Shown here one piece after another: positions 8,575 to 14,924 of a DNA stretch of 15,022 nucleotides. The translations under genes were made by a program, and so were the position numbers. The stretch is from the NCBI GenBank assembly GCA_034439915.1, contig JAWXBI010000033.1, positions 1 to 15,022 on the forward strand, given 5' to 3'. The stretch comes from JADJLQ01 sp034439915 (GTDB taxonomy: Bacteria > Bacteroidota > Bacteroidia > Chitinophagales > Saprospiraceae). The notes beneath the pieces were generated by a model. It worked only from the letters and a program-made list of their open reading frames with translations. It did not search any database and was not told where the DNA came from. How positions within the stretch are numbered: the first letter of the stretch is position 1; every line of letters begins with the position of its first letter.

Positions 8575-8610
8575 AAAAGGTGGATGCCGAAAAACCAGAA
8601 CAGAGTAGGC
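8575..8610 (+). repeat. 36-bp upstream element, copy 2 (before precursor gene 3)
   Basis: This is the second copy of the element at 7680-7715, with one mismatch in 36. It ends 20 bases before the ATG of precursor 3. The reading frame seen in copy 1 persists (K-R-W-M-P-K-N-Q-N-R-V-G); here an ATG at 8584 would give a 12-codon ORF ending at 8619, eleven bases before the precursor start. The sequences flanking the element differ between the two copies, so the 36 bases themselves seem to be what is retained. Confidence 0.75.
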
Positions 8611-8630
8611 AGTATTTAAATACGTAAATC

Positions 8631-8819
8631 ATGAAATCTCTTTCTTTCGACAAAATGGCCTCTATTGAAGGCGGGTCATGTACCGGTTATACGGGTACAT
8701 ATTGTCCACTTGCTCTTCTTGTTATGGGAGCTTATTTAAAGACAAATAGTTGGTTTGCAATGCTTGCAGGAATGGCACTTAAAAATGCCCTGTGCACTCC
8801 TTGTCCCCCTGTAGGATAG
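8631..8819 (+). CDS. Double-glycine leader secreted peptide precursor, paralogue 3
   Basis: This 62-residue precursor has leader MKSLSFDKMASIEGG and a 47-residue core. The core opens SCTGYTGTYCPL (Cys-x7-Cys), has two hydrophobic Gly/Ala segments around LLVMGAYLK and FAMLAGMALK, and ends LCTPCPPVG. It is the most divergent intact core in its second half (TNSW instead of THSL, Tyr and Met replacing Ala and Ile/Leu). Its first 100 or so bases are nearly identical to the gene at 11674, apart from two extra codons after Gly-Gly there and one synonymous change. It is presumed to be exported and cut by the downstream C39 ABC transporter, to the periplasm or outside. No modification enzyme is adjacent. 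It sits 20 bases after the 36-bp element. Confidence 0.88.
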   Translation: MKSLSFDKMASIEGGSCTGYTGTYCPLALLVMGAYLKTNSWFAMLAGMALKNALCTPCPPVG

Positions 8820-8974
8820 TGCACTAAAATTACCGGTATTGTTACTATCCTTTGATACAGGGATGGTATTGATTCCTTAAACTATACTCCGATCTTTCGT
8901 CTGGGTGTGGTTTTGTATTGTTTTATCCTGTCGATAGTCTAATACTGTTTGATGAGGATCAAACTCAACTCTTT

Positions 8975-9005
8975 TCCCGGTCTATTTCTATATACCGGGA
9001 TTTTT
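8975..9005 (+). terminator. Strong rho-independent terminator between precursor 3 and the transporter
   Basis: A 7-bp GC-rich stem TCCCGGT/ACCGGGA with a 12-base loop is followed directly by five T. A run of four T precedes the stem on the other side, so it could also act on the opposite strand. It separates the precursor 1-3 block from the transporter transcript. Confidence 0.75.
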
Positions 9006-9133
9006 ATTTAATAGGGTCTGCTGAGAATCAACAACATAACAGAATAAATTTGGAAATTAATGCAAGGTAAATATGGAGTATTCCCTCAAAACCATGGATC
9101 TCTGATATAATATTTGAGGTTGTATGTGCATCG

Positions 9134-9151
9134 ATCCCGAAATTTCGGGAT
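9134..9151. repeat. 18-bp perfect palindrome
   Basis: The sequence ATCCCGAAATTTCGGGAT equals its own reverse complement. It lies 123 bases before the transporter start. It could be an operator for a dimeric regulator, a hairpin, or a member of a dispersed palindrome family; no second copy is in the window. Confidence 0.6.
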
Positions 9152-9274
9152 TATTTCGATGGTGGGGGCGTGACATATTTGAATCAATTCAAACCAAATA
9201 AATTGGGTTCTACATACTCTGGACTTATAAACTTGCTTAACTAACTTAAGCAGCAGTCCCTAAATAAACCAGTA

Positions 9275-11449
9275 TTGAGCAGCAACTACAAAAAATTTCA
9301 TGTTCAGCAACACGATCAATCGGATTGTGGAGTAGCCTGCCTGCTTTCCGTCCTTCGGTTTTACGGAAGCAATAGCACACTGGGCGTCCTGAGGGACTGG
9401 AGCGGGACCCTTATTTCCGGAACTACTCTTCTCGGGCTTTATCAGGCCGGGCAAAAACTGGGATTTGAAGCAGCGGGATTTGAAGCAGACATAGACCATT
9501 TAAAAACACTGGGGCTTCCGATTATTCTGCATATCAATAAAAATAATGAATTTCTCCATTTTGTGGTTTGTTATGCCTACCACCAGGGCAAAGATCGTTT
9601 TGAAATCAGCGATCCCGCTGAACCAGGAATCAAACTGCTCAGTTCTGATGAACTGGAAAAGCTATGGCAATCCAGGGCGTTGTTAATGCTCAAACCCACC
9701 TCTGCATTGAAGCGAACTCCGAACACGGAGACTTTATTGGGCAAAATGAAATGGTTATACAGCTTTGCCAGGCCGGACTTTGATCTGCTTTTTGTCTCCT
9801 TTGTTTTAGGTGTATTTATATCTGTCCTCGGACTGTCTGTGGCCGTTTTTTCCCAGAAACTGATCGATCATATCCTTCCCGGAAAAGAAACCCTGAAATT
9901 ATTCGTAGGGTCTGGCCTGTTGTTGTTTTTATTATTCCTGAGGTCTTTTCTTAACTACCTCAGGCAACTGTTCCTTTTGCGCCAAACCAGGGACTTCAAC
10001 CTTCGTATACTGACATTTTTCTACTCTACTTTATTAAATTTACCTAAACTTTTTTTTGATTCCAGAAAAACGGGGGAACTCATCTCCCGGATGAATGATA
10101 CCTCGCGGATTCAGCAGACCGTAGCCAATATTTTTACTCACCTGACCATAGAAGTCGTGGTGGTGCTGATCAATACTGCCGGGTTGTTTTATTACCATGT
10201 CCACCTGGGTTTGATTTCCTTAATGTGGCTGCCTGTTTTTGGATTCATTGTATACCGGTACAATAAGTCCCTGCTGGAAGGGCAACGAAATGTCATGATC
10301 GCCTCGGCCCTGAACGAAAGTAATTTTATAGATACCATCCAGGGTATTGGAGTCATCAAGGCGGCCAACAGGGAAGGACATTACACCGCACAAACCTCTT
10401 CGGTCTATAAATTTTTTCAGGAACAGCAGTTTCAATTGGGATCGGTAAGTAACCGGTTTAGCACCAATGCCCAGATCGCCGGTTCGTTATTTATTGCCGG
10501 CACTATCTTATACAGCTCTGTCCTGGTGCTGAACACTTCGATTTCTATCGGGACGGTGATGGCTGTAGTACAGATGATCGGAATGGCTATGGCATCGGCA
10601 GCCACAATAGCCGGAATAAATATCGTCCTTCAGGAGGCCAAGGTTGCCCTGGACCGGATGCAGGAGTTCACCGGCCTGCCCAGGGAATATAATCCGGAGC
10701 AGGAAGCTGCAAAACCTGCTTTTTCTTCTTTTCAAAGCCTGCGGGTCCGGGATTTACAATTCCGCTTTACCGGCCGCCCTTTGCTGTTACAGCAGATTTC
10801 CTTTGAGGTGAATAAAGGAGAAATCATTGCGATCCTGGGAGAAAGCGGTTCCGGAAAAAGCACCCTGTTACAGATATTGCAGCGTTTTCAAGACATTGAA
10901 AGCGGTGTGATTGAACTCAATGGAAGCCCCCTGGACGGTTTTTCTATAGTGGAATGGCGTAAAATACTTGGAGTAGTCCCACAACAAATCAAACTGTTTA
11001 ATGCCCCTTTGTTTGAAAATATTTTGCTCCGGGCCCCTGAAGAAAGCGATATAGACCCCCTGAATCATTTTCTGAAAACATACGGGTTTGATACCCATTT
11101 TGAAAAATTGCCTTACCAATACAATACCTTACTCGGTGAATCGGGTGTAAATATTTCGGGAGGGCAACAGCAGTTGGTGGCTCTAGCCAGGGCTTTATAC
11201 CCTAAACCTCAGCTTTTATTGCTCGATGAAGCTACGGCCGCTATGGACAGGTATACAGAACAAACCATTTTAAACCTGCTGCAAAATCTTCGCTGGGAAA
11301 TGGGCATCATCCTGGTCACCCATCGACCCAAAACCGCCTCCATCTCAGACCGGATTTATATCATAGAAGATGGAAAATTCACCACCAATGGGAGCCCGGA
11401 ATTGTTGCGCAAAGGGATAAACCTGTTTAGCGAGTCTTTAAAAGGATAG
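9275..11449 (+). CDS. Peptidase-containing ABC transporter (C39 bacteriocin-type exporter)
   Basis: The 724-residue protein has the full exporter architecture. The N-terminal C39 cysteine protease domain (about 8-140) has Gln12, the nucleophile in DQSDCGVACL (Cys18), His95 in FLHFVV and Asp113 in ISDPAEPG. A six-span membrane domain follows (about 165-450). The ATPase carries Walker A GESGSGKST (522-530), Q-loop VPQQ (568-571), signature NISGGQ (626-631), Walker B LLLLDEAT (647-654) and H-loop His683. The family cleaves double-glycine leaders and exports the cores through the inner membrane, which matches the MKSLSFDKMASxEGG precursors on both sides. The start must be non-ATG: a stop lies at 9242-9244, TTG at 9275 is the first usable codon, and the next Met is near residue 158, beyond the protease domain. 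No membrane-fusion (HlyD-like) or outer-membrane partner is in the window. A decayed copy of its 3' end lies at 11937. Confidence 0.95.
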   Translation: MSSNYKKFHVQQHDQSDCGVACLLSVLRFYGSNSTLGVLRDWSGTLISGTTLLGLYQAGQKLGFEAAGFEADIDHLKTLGLPIILHINKNNEFLHFVVCYAYHQGKDRFEISDPAEPGIKLLSSDELEKLWQSRALLMLKPTSALKRTPNTETLLGKMKWLYSFARPDFDLLFVSFVLGVFISVLGLSVAVFSQKLIDHILPGKETLKLFVGSGLLLFLLFLRSFLNYLRQLFLLRQTRDFNLRILTFFYSTLLNLPKLFFDSRKTGELISRMNDTSRIQQTVANIFTHLTIEVVVVLINTAGLFYYHVHLGLISLMWLPVFGFIVYRYNKSLLEGQRNVMIASALNESNFIDTIQGIGVIKAANREGHYTAQTSSVYKFFQEQQFQLGSVSNRFSTNAQIAGSLFIAGTILYSSVLVLNTSISIGTVMAVVQMIGMAMASAATIAGINIVLQEAKVALDRMQEFTGLPREYNPEQEAAKPAFSSFQSLRVRDLQFRFTGRPLLLQQISFEVNKGEIIAILGESGSGKSTLLQILQRFQDIESGVIELNGSPLDGFSIVEWRKILGVVPQQIKLFNAPLFENILLRAPEESDIDPLNHFLKTYGFDTHFEKLPYQYNTLLGESGVNISGGQQQLVALARALYPKPQLLLLDEATAAMDRYTEQTILNLLQNLRWEMGIILVTHRPKTASISDRIYIIEDGKFTTNGSPELLRKGINLFSESLKG

Positions 11450-11639
11450 GTAGAATCGGAACCAGTCAAAAGTGTTTGTCTTAAAACATGGGTTCTCCAA
11501 GGTAAACCCTAAAAAATCAACTTTTATCCCAACAAACGGCCGTTTTATGAAGCTTGATTATATTTTTTCAAAAATTTAATACCGAATTTTAGGATTTAAA
11601 AAAATAAAAATATACCTTTATAAACGTTGAACAATTAAA

Positions 11640-11668
11640 TTGGAATATTAATTTAATTTATATAATTG
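11640..11668 (+). promoter_or_regulatory. Promoter of precursor gene 4, almost abutting its start codon
   Basis: TTG (11640-11642), an 18-base spacer and TATAATTG (11661-11668) match the Bacteroidota TTG-N19-TAnnTTTG promoter with one base change and one base less spacing. The ATG follows after only five bases, so the transcript would start at or next to the initiation codon. The whole block is conserved in the duplicated copy at 12384-12412. Confidence 0.5.
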
Positions 11669-11673
11669 TAATC

Positions 11674-11874
11674 ATGAAATCTCTTTCTTTCGACAAAATG
11701 GCCTCTATTGAAGGTGGGTCCATCCCATGTACCGGTTATACGGGTACATATTGTCCACTTGCTTTTCTTGTTCTGGGAGCTGCTTTAAAGACACATAGTT
11801 TATTTGCTTTCTTTGCCGGGATTGCCCTTAAAAAAGCATTGTGTACCCCCTGTGGCTCTGATAACCCGACTTAA
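11674..11874 (+). CDS. Double-glycine leader secreted peptide precursor, paralogue 4
   Basis: This 66-residue precursor has leader MKSLSFDKMASIEGG and a 51-residue core beginning SIPCTGYTGTYCPL and ending LCTPCGSDNPT. The core has four cysteines (Cys-x7-Cys near the N-terminus, Cys-x2-Cys near the C-terminus) bracketing two hydrophobic segments, LAFLVLGAALK and FAFFAGIALKKAL, joined by THSL. It lies 224 bases downstream of the transporter on the same strand and is its most obvious substrate. From the first cysteine to CTPCG it is identical in protein sequence to the duplicate at 12418; only the residues right after Gly-Gly and the last few differ. Bacteriocin-like or signalling activity is inferred. 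No modifying enzyme is nearby. Confidence 0.9.
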   Translation: MKSLSFDKMASIEGGSIPCTGYTGTYCPLAFLVLGAALKTHSLFAFFAGIALKKALCTPCGSDNPT

Positions 11875-11884
11875 TCTGCTACGA

Positions 11885-11933
11885 GTCTGGCAGAACTGGT
11901 AGGAGTCGTCAGACCTGAAATTGTCGCCTTTTT
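11885..11933 (+). terminator. Conserved 3' element of precursor 4, possible terminator
   Basis: GTCTGGC (11885-11891) can pair with GTCAGAC (11908-11914), with one G-T pair. A segment repeated in the second unit follows, ending in GTCGCC and five T. In the second copy the stem is fully Watson-Crick, so pairing is kept despite a base change. The T-run is about 14 bases past the stem, which is unusual for a simple terminator. Confidence 0.45.
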
Positions 11934-11936
11934 ATA

Positions 11937-12197
11937 GGTCTTTGTTTGCTAAACTCCAGCTTTTATTGCTTGACGAAGCTACTGCTGTTATGGACAGGTA
12001 TACAGAACAAACCATTTTAAATCTGCTTGCAAATCCTTCGCCGGGAAATGGGCATCATCCTGGTCACCCGTCGACCCAAAACCGCCTCCATCTCAGACCG
12101 GATTTATATCATAGAAGATGGAAAATTCACCACCACTGGGAGTCCGGAATTGTTGCGCAAAGGGATAAACCTGTTTAGCGAGTCTTTAAAAGGATAG
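11937..12197 (+). pseudogene. Decayed 3' fragment of the C39 ABC transporter gene
   Basis: This fragment matches the last 260 or so bases of the transporter gene (11191-11449). It begins in the Walker B region (LQLLLLDEATAVMDRYTEQTILNLL) and runs to the equivalent of the TAG stop at 12195-12197. Small insertions and deletions around 12030-12045 leave a net +1 shift, so the H-loop and C-terminus are out of frame. It has no Walker A, signature motif or membrane part, and no start signal. It is the by-product of the tandem duplication that created precursor 5, not a working gene. Confidence 0.85.
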
Positions 12198-12383
12198 GTA
12201 AAATCGGAACCTGTCAACTGTATTTGTCCAAACCTGGGTTCTTCCTGGTAGTCCATTTAAATATCACTCCCCTATTAATAAATAAATGGTGGCTTTATGA
12301 GGCTTGATTATTTCAAAAATTTAATACCGAATTTTAGGATTTAAAAAACAAAGTTATATCTTTATAAATATTGAACTATTAAA

Positions 12384-12412
12384 TTGGAATATTAATTTAA
12401 TTTATATAATTG
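12384..12412 (+). promoter_or_regulatory. Promoter of precursor gene 5, almost abutting its start codon
   Basis: This is the same TTG (12384-12386), 18-base spacer and TATAATTG (12405-12412) arrangement as before precursor 4. It again lies five bases before the ATG, within a block of about 35 bases preserved between the duplicates. Confidence 0.5.
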
Positions 12413-12417
12413 TAATT

Positions 12418-12615
12418 ATGAAATCTCTTTCTTTCGACAAAATGGCATCTATTGAAGGCGGGGACACCTGTACCGGTTATACGGGCACATACTGTCCACT
12501 TGCTTTTCTTGTTCTGGGCGCTGCTTTAAAGACACATAGTTTATTTGCTTTCTTTGCCGGGATTGCCCTTAAAAAAGCATTGTGTACCCCTTGTGGCGTA
12601 GATACCACGACTTAA
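12418..12615 (+). CDS. Double-glycine leader secreted peptide precursor, paralogue 5
   Basis: This 65-residue precursor has leader MKSLSFDKMASIEGG and a 50-residue core beginning DTCTGYTGTYCPL and ending LCTPCGVDTTT. It is a tandem-duplicate sister of the gene at 11674, with an identical central core (two hydrophobic Gly/Ala-rich segments and the same four cysteines). It differs only in the two or three residues after the Gly-Gly cleavage site and in the six-residue tail. It stays intact while the transporter fragment copied with it has decayed, which suggests the peptide is selected. It would need the single transporter at 9275-11449 for export. It converges with the lipoprotein gene on the minus strand. 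Confidence 0.9.
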   Translation: MKSLSFDKMASIEGGDTCTGYTGTYCPLAFLVLGAALKTHSLFAFFAGIALKKALCTPCGVDTTT

Positions 12616-12625
12616 TCTCCTATGA

Positions 12626-12675
12626 GTCTGACACAAACTGTAGGAGTCGTCAGACCTGAAATTGTCGCCTTTTTT
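12626..12675 (+). terminator. Conserved 3' element of precursor 5, possible terminator
   Basis: A perfect 7-bp stem GTCTGAC (12626-12632) / GTCAGAC (12649-12655) is followed by the conserved segment ending in GTCGCC and six T. It matches the element after precursor 4 and lies between the convergent precursor 5 and lipoprotein genes, so termination here is plausible. Confidence 0.45.
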
Positions 12676-12742
12676 CTAACCTTTCCGGTGAAGGGTGATT
12701 CCTTTTATTTGGAGCGGAATACTCACCAGCCACTTTGGCTCA

Positions 12743-14767
12743 TCACCACCACAATTGTTTATTGTTTTCATAGGTAAACGTCCTGGCTTGTTTGCTTTCA
12801 CAGTCTTTACACAGCACCCAATATAACCCACCGCTGGGGACCTCTTTAAATTCTAAAAAGTGGCGTTCCGCTTTTTGAATGCCCAAAGAAATCCATTTGT
12901 CTTTCCAATAAAACAGTTCGTAGGTTTTGCCTGGTTGAACTGTGTGTTCGTTGTTGGCTGGAAGGTATCGAATTCTGGATATGGCAGTGCTTTGTCCCAG
13001 ATCAAGTCCTACCCATTGGGCTGTATCCAACTGATCCTCATTAATAATACTAAAACCCGGTAACCCATCAAATGCCCATTCCGGGTTTGGGAGAGATCCC
13101 AGAGGTTTCCCGGACAATGGAATGCTATCCTTACCGGAAAAAAATTGCAACTCACCTAATTTAAATGGTTTGTCCTGATCTGCTATAAGGCGGACATACC
13201 TGAAATTCTTATTTCCATTTCTTCCCATTTCTTCCCAAAGTGTTTCGTACTCCATGCGGTCCCTGATCGGATAACCGTTTGTGTACTTCATGATATAGTT
13301 TTCCCTTATAGGAGGAGGGGCGGTATACAATAAGGTTGGATTTTTAAATTCTGGCGAGTCGGAGCCTTCAAAGCGAAGACCAGTCAATTGCCTTGCTGAA
13401 CTTCGCATTCCCAATCTTCTAAGTGGAAATTTCCGAAAAACCTTCATCGTTGTTTTTACCTCTTCATGAGCGACTATACTTTTATACTCTCCCTGGATGG
13501 GAAGCCATAGCGGAGGTGCAGCGGGCTGATAATCGTAATATTTATAATACATGGGCATATAAATGATATCTCTCCCCACTTGTTTGAAAGAAACTCTATT
13601 GTCCTCAATGATTCCCCCTTCCACGGCATCCCATCCGCCTCTCTGGAATATACATAAGTAAACTCCGGTTCCATTTTTTCCCTGAACATCCAGGGTCAGA
13701 TCGGAGGTTGTATTGTAATATGATGTAACATCGATATCTCTTGGGTCACTTAAATTGGGTGGTACTTTTTTTATACCAGCCATTCTGGCACGGGCCGCAA
13801 AACTGGATTCCACATAAGACATAGAGTGCCTGAAAACTTTTGCCGGTTTGTATTCTCTTTCCCTGATCCATTCAAAGTCACCCGGCCTGCTTTCGGCTCC
13901 CATAAACGGAAGAAAGGTACTATCGGAGACTATCAAGGCGCTCCATCCATGAGTACCTCCGTTGCCCCATCGATGCACATAATCCATAGCCACGGGTATA
14001 CCCAGAGCTTTTGCGCCATATGCCGCCAGATTGGACATATCTGCACAGGAGCCCCGATGGCCTTTTAACAGATTGCTGAGACTGATTGCTGAGGGGTAGG
14101 CATTAAGATCTCCTGTCCAACGAAACCAGGTTTTTTCTTCATCAACGAGGGCGCAACAAACATCAACTATGGTTTTAGGGATTTCCGGGTCATCCAGAAT
14201 GTACTGATACCGGTCACGCATTCGCGTCCTCCATTTTTCCGGAGATTCATAATAGGAATTATAGGGCAGGATATAATTACAAAAAACATCAAAGCTGACC
14301 TCTGACACCCAGGGCGCGTTTTGCCAGGCTTCATAAGCCTGATCTATGTTTTCAATCAGGTAGTCCGCGGACAACGTTTTTAAGTCCTCTCTGATAAAAA
14401 TAGCAGCCCAATTTATTTGCCCCAGGACCTCTACCATAGAGTCATTTGCCCTGCTGATACCATCATTGTCCAGTGATGCGGTCAGATTGAAAATTTTATC
14501 ATATTCCGTTAGCCATTCTCCCTCATAATGTACATGGTTTTCCATATTACCGATAAGGAAAATAGCAGACTTTAGTTTAAGGCTATCCCGGGGATTTTGT
14601 TGATAGTGGGCAACCACCTTTTCAAGCTCCCTGCGATTTTTACCCGCCGAAACCATATTTTCTCTAAATCGATCCTCTAGTTCTGATTTTTTGACTTCGC
14701 ATCCTATGATCATCAAAAGCAGACCAATCCACACCGTGCAGTTTTTGTAAGAAATGCGGTTAATCAT
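12743..14767 (-). CDS. Transglutaminase-like lipoprotein with discoidin-like C-terminal domain
   Basis: The 674-residue predicted lipoprotein has signal sequence MINRISYKNCTVWIGLLLMIIGC, with the lipobox IIGC placing the lipidated cysteine at 23. A helical N-terminal region precedes a transglutaminase-like core at about 225-300, with GSCADMSNLAAYGAKALGIP (Cys241) and GGTHGWSAL (His273). A following acidic residue, probably Asp282, completes the papain-like triad. The middle (about 340-440) looks beta-rich. Residues about 525-674 resemble an F5/8 type C (discoidin) fold: YVRL, W-A-F-D-G, QWVGLDLGQ, I-S-R-I-R-Y-L-P and a terminal WVLC. Such proteins of Bacteroidota are probably periplasmic or surface enzymes, acting as proteases or in peptide/sugar-linked turnover; the actual reaction is unknown. 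The ATG at 14765-14767 gives a perfect lipoprotein signal. It is convergent with the peptide island and shows no functional link to it. Confidence 0.85.
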   Translation of the reverse strand: MINRISYKNCTVWIGLLLMIIGCEVKKSELEDRFRENMVSAGKNRRELEKVVAHYQQNPRDSLKLKSAIFLIGNMENHVHYEGEWLTEYDKIFNLTASLDNDGISRANDSMVEVLGQINWAAIFIREDLKTLSADYLIENIDQAYEAWQNAPWVSEVSFDVFCNYILPYNSYYESPEKWRTRMRDRYQYILDDPEIPKTIVDVCCALVDEEKTWFRWTGDLNAYPSAISLSNLLKGHRGSCADMSNLAAYGAKALGIPVAMDYVHRWGNGGTHGWSALIVSDSTFLPFMGAESRPGDFEWIREREYKPAKVFRHSMSYVESSFAARARMAGIKKVPPNLSDPRDIDVTSYYNTTSDLTLDVQGKNGTGVYLCIFQRGGWDAVEGGIIEDNRVSFKQVGRDIIYMPMYYKYYDYQPAAPPLWLPIQGEYKSIVAHEEVKTTMKVFRKFPLRRLGMRSSARQLTGLRFEGSDSPEFKNPTLLYTAPPPIRENYIMKYTNGYPIRDRMEYETLWEEMGRNGNKNFRYVRLIADQDKPFKLGELQFFSGKDSIPLSGKPLGSLPNPEWAFDGLPGFSIINEDQLDTAQWVGLDLGQSTAISRIRYLPANNEHTVQPGKTYELFYWKDKWISLGIQKAERHFLEFKEVPSGGLYWVLCKDCESKQARTFTYENNKQLWW

Positions 14768-14819
14768 ACTTTTCCTGGTGTTTTGTTGTGAAAATAAAAT
14801 TAAGACGAATTCCCGAGAA

Positions 14820-14864
14820 CAGTGGTCAGTGGTTAGTTAACAGTGGTCAGTGGTCAGTGGTCAG
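14820..14864. repeat. Heptanucleotide tandem repeat (CAGTGGT)n
   Basis: Five CAGTGGT units are interrupted by one degenerate unit (TAGTTAA at 14834-14840) and followed by a partial unit, CAG. The repeat lies 53 bases upstream of the lipoprotein start and before the possible transposase start. Variation in copy number by strand slippage would be expected. No function is evident. Confidence 0.85.
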
Positions 14865-14924
14865 CTTTCAGTTGTCCGCGCCTAAAATAGGGTTACCAAA
14901 TTTTAACTAAAATATGGAAATTAT

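Larger units (their letters stand above)
8820..9274. other. Non-coding stretch upstream of the transporter gene
   Basis: No gene can be supported in these 455 bases. They contain a weak 8-bp hairpin without a T-run at 8843-8868 (TACTATCC/GGATGGTA), a strong terminator at 8975-9005, and an 18-bp perfect palindrome at 9134-9151. A promoter-like CATATTTG at 9174-9181 matches TAnnTTTG in seven of eight positions by count of fixed bases allowing one change, but it has no good -33 partner. The transporter promoter probably lies between the terminator and 9275. Confidence 0.5.
11191..11936 (+). repeat. Tandem duplication unit 1 (transporter 3' end + precursor 4)
   Basis: This block runs from within the ATPase domain of the transporter through the intergenic region, precursor gene 4 and its 3' element. 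It matches 11937-12680 in the same order throughout, with many near-identical stretches: the ATPase end, the AT-rich region before the ATG, the precursor, and the 3' element. Exact edges are approximate, because similarity fades at both ends. Confidence 0.85.
11937..12680 (+). repeat. Tandem duplication unit 2 (transporter fragment + precursor 5)
   Basis: This is the second copy of the roughly 745-bp unit at 11191-11936. The precursor and its immediate promoter region are best preserved, while the transporter fragment and the middle of the intergenic region have drifted. That pattern is expected if only the precursor is under selection. The duplication is direct and adjacent, without an intervening insertion sequence. 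Confidence 0.85.

Noticed and set aside
7680..8610. The repeated 36-bp elements as CRISPR repeats or a known riboswitch.
   Set aside because: There are only two copies 860 bp apart with genes between them and no spacers, and I could not match the sequence to any riboswitch consensus I know.
11921..12178. An 85-codon open frame over the transporter fragment.
   Set aside because: It starts in the 3' element of precursor 4, joins only a short in-frame piece of the ATPase, then runs out of frame. It is debris of the duplication.
7741..12615. The precursors as lanthipeptides or other enzymatically modified peptides.
   Set aside because: No LanM/LanB/LanC, radical SAM, YcaO or grasp-type enzyme is encoded in the window, so modification is unsupported here.
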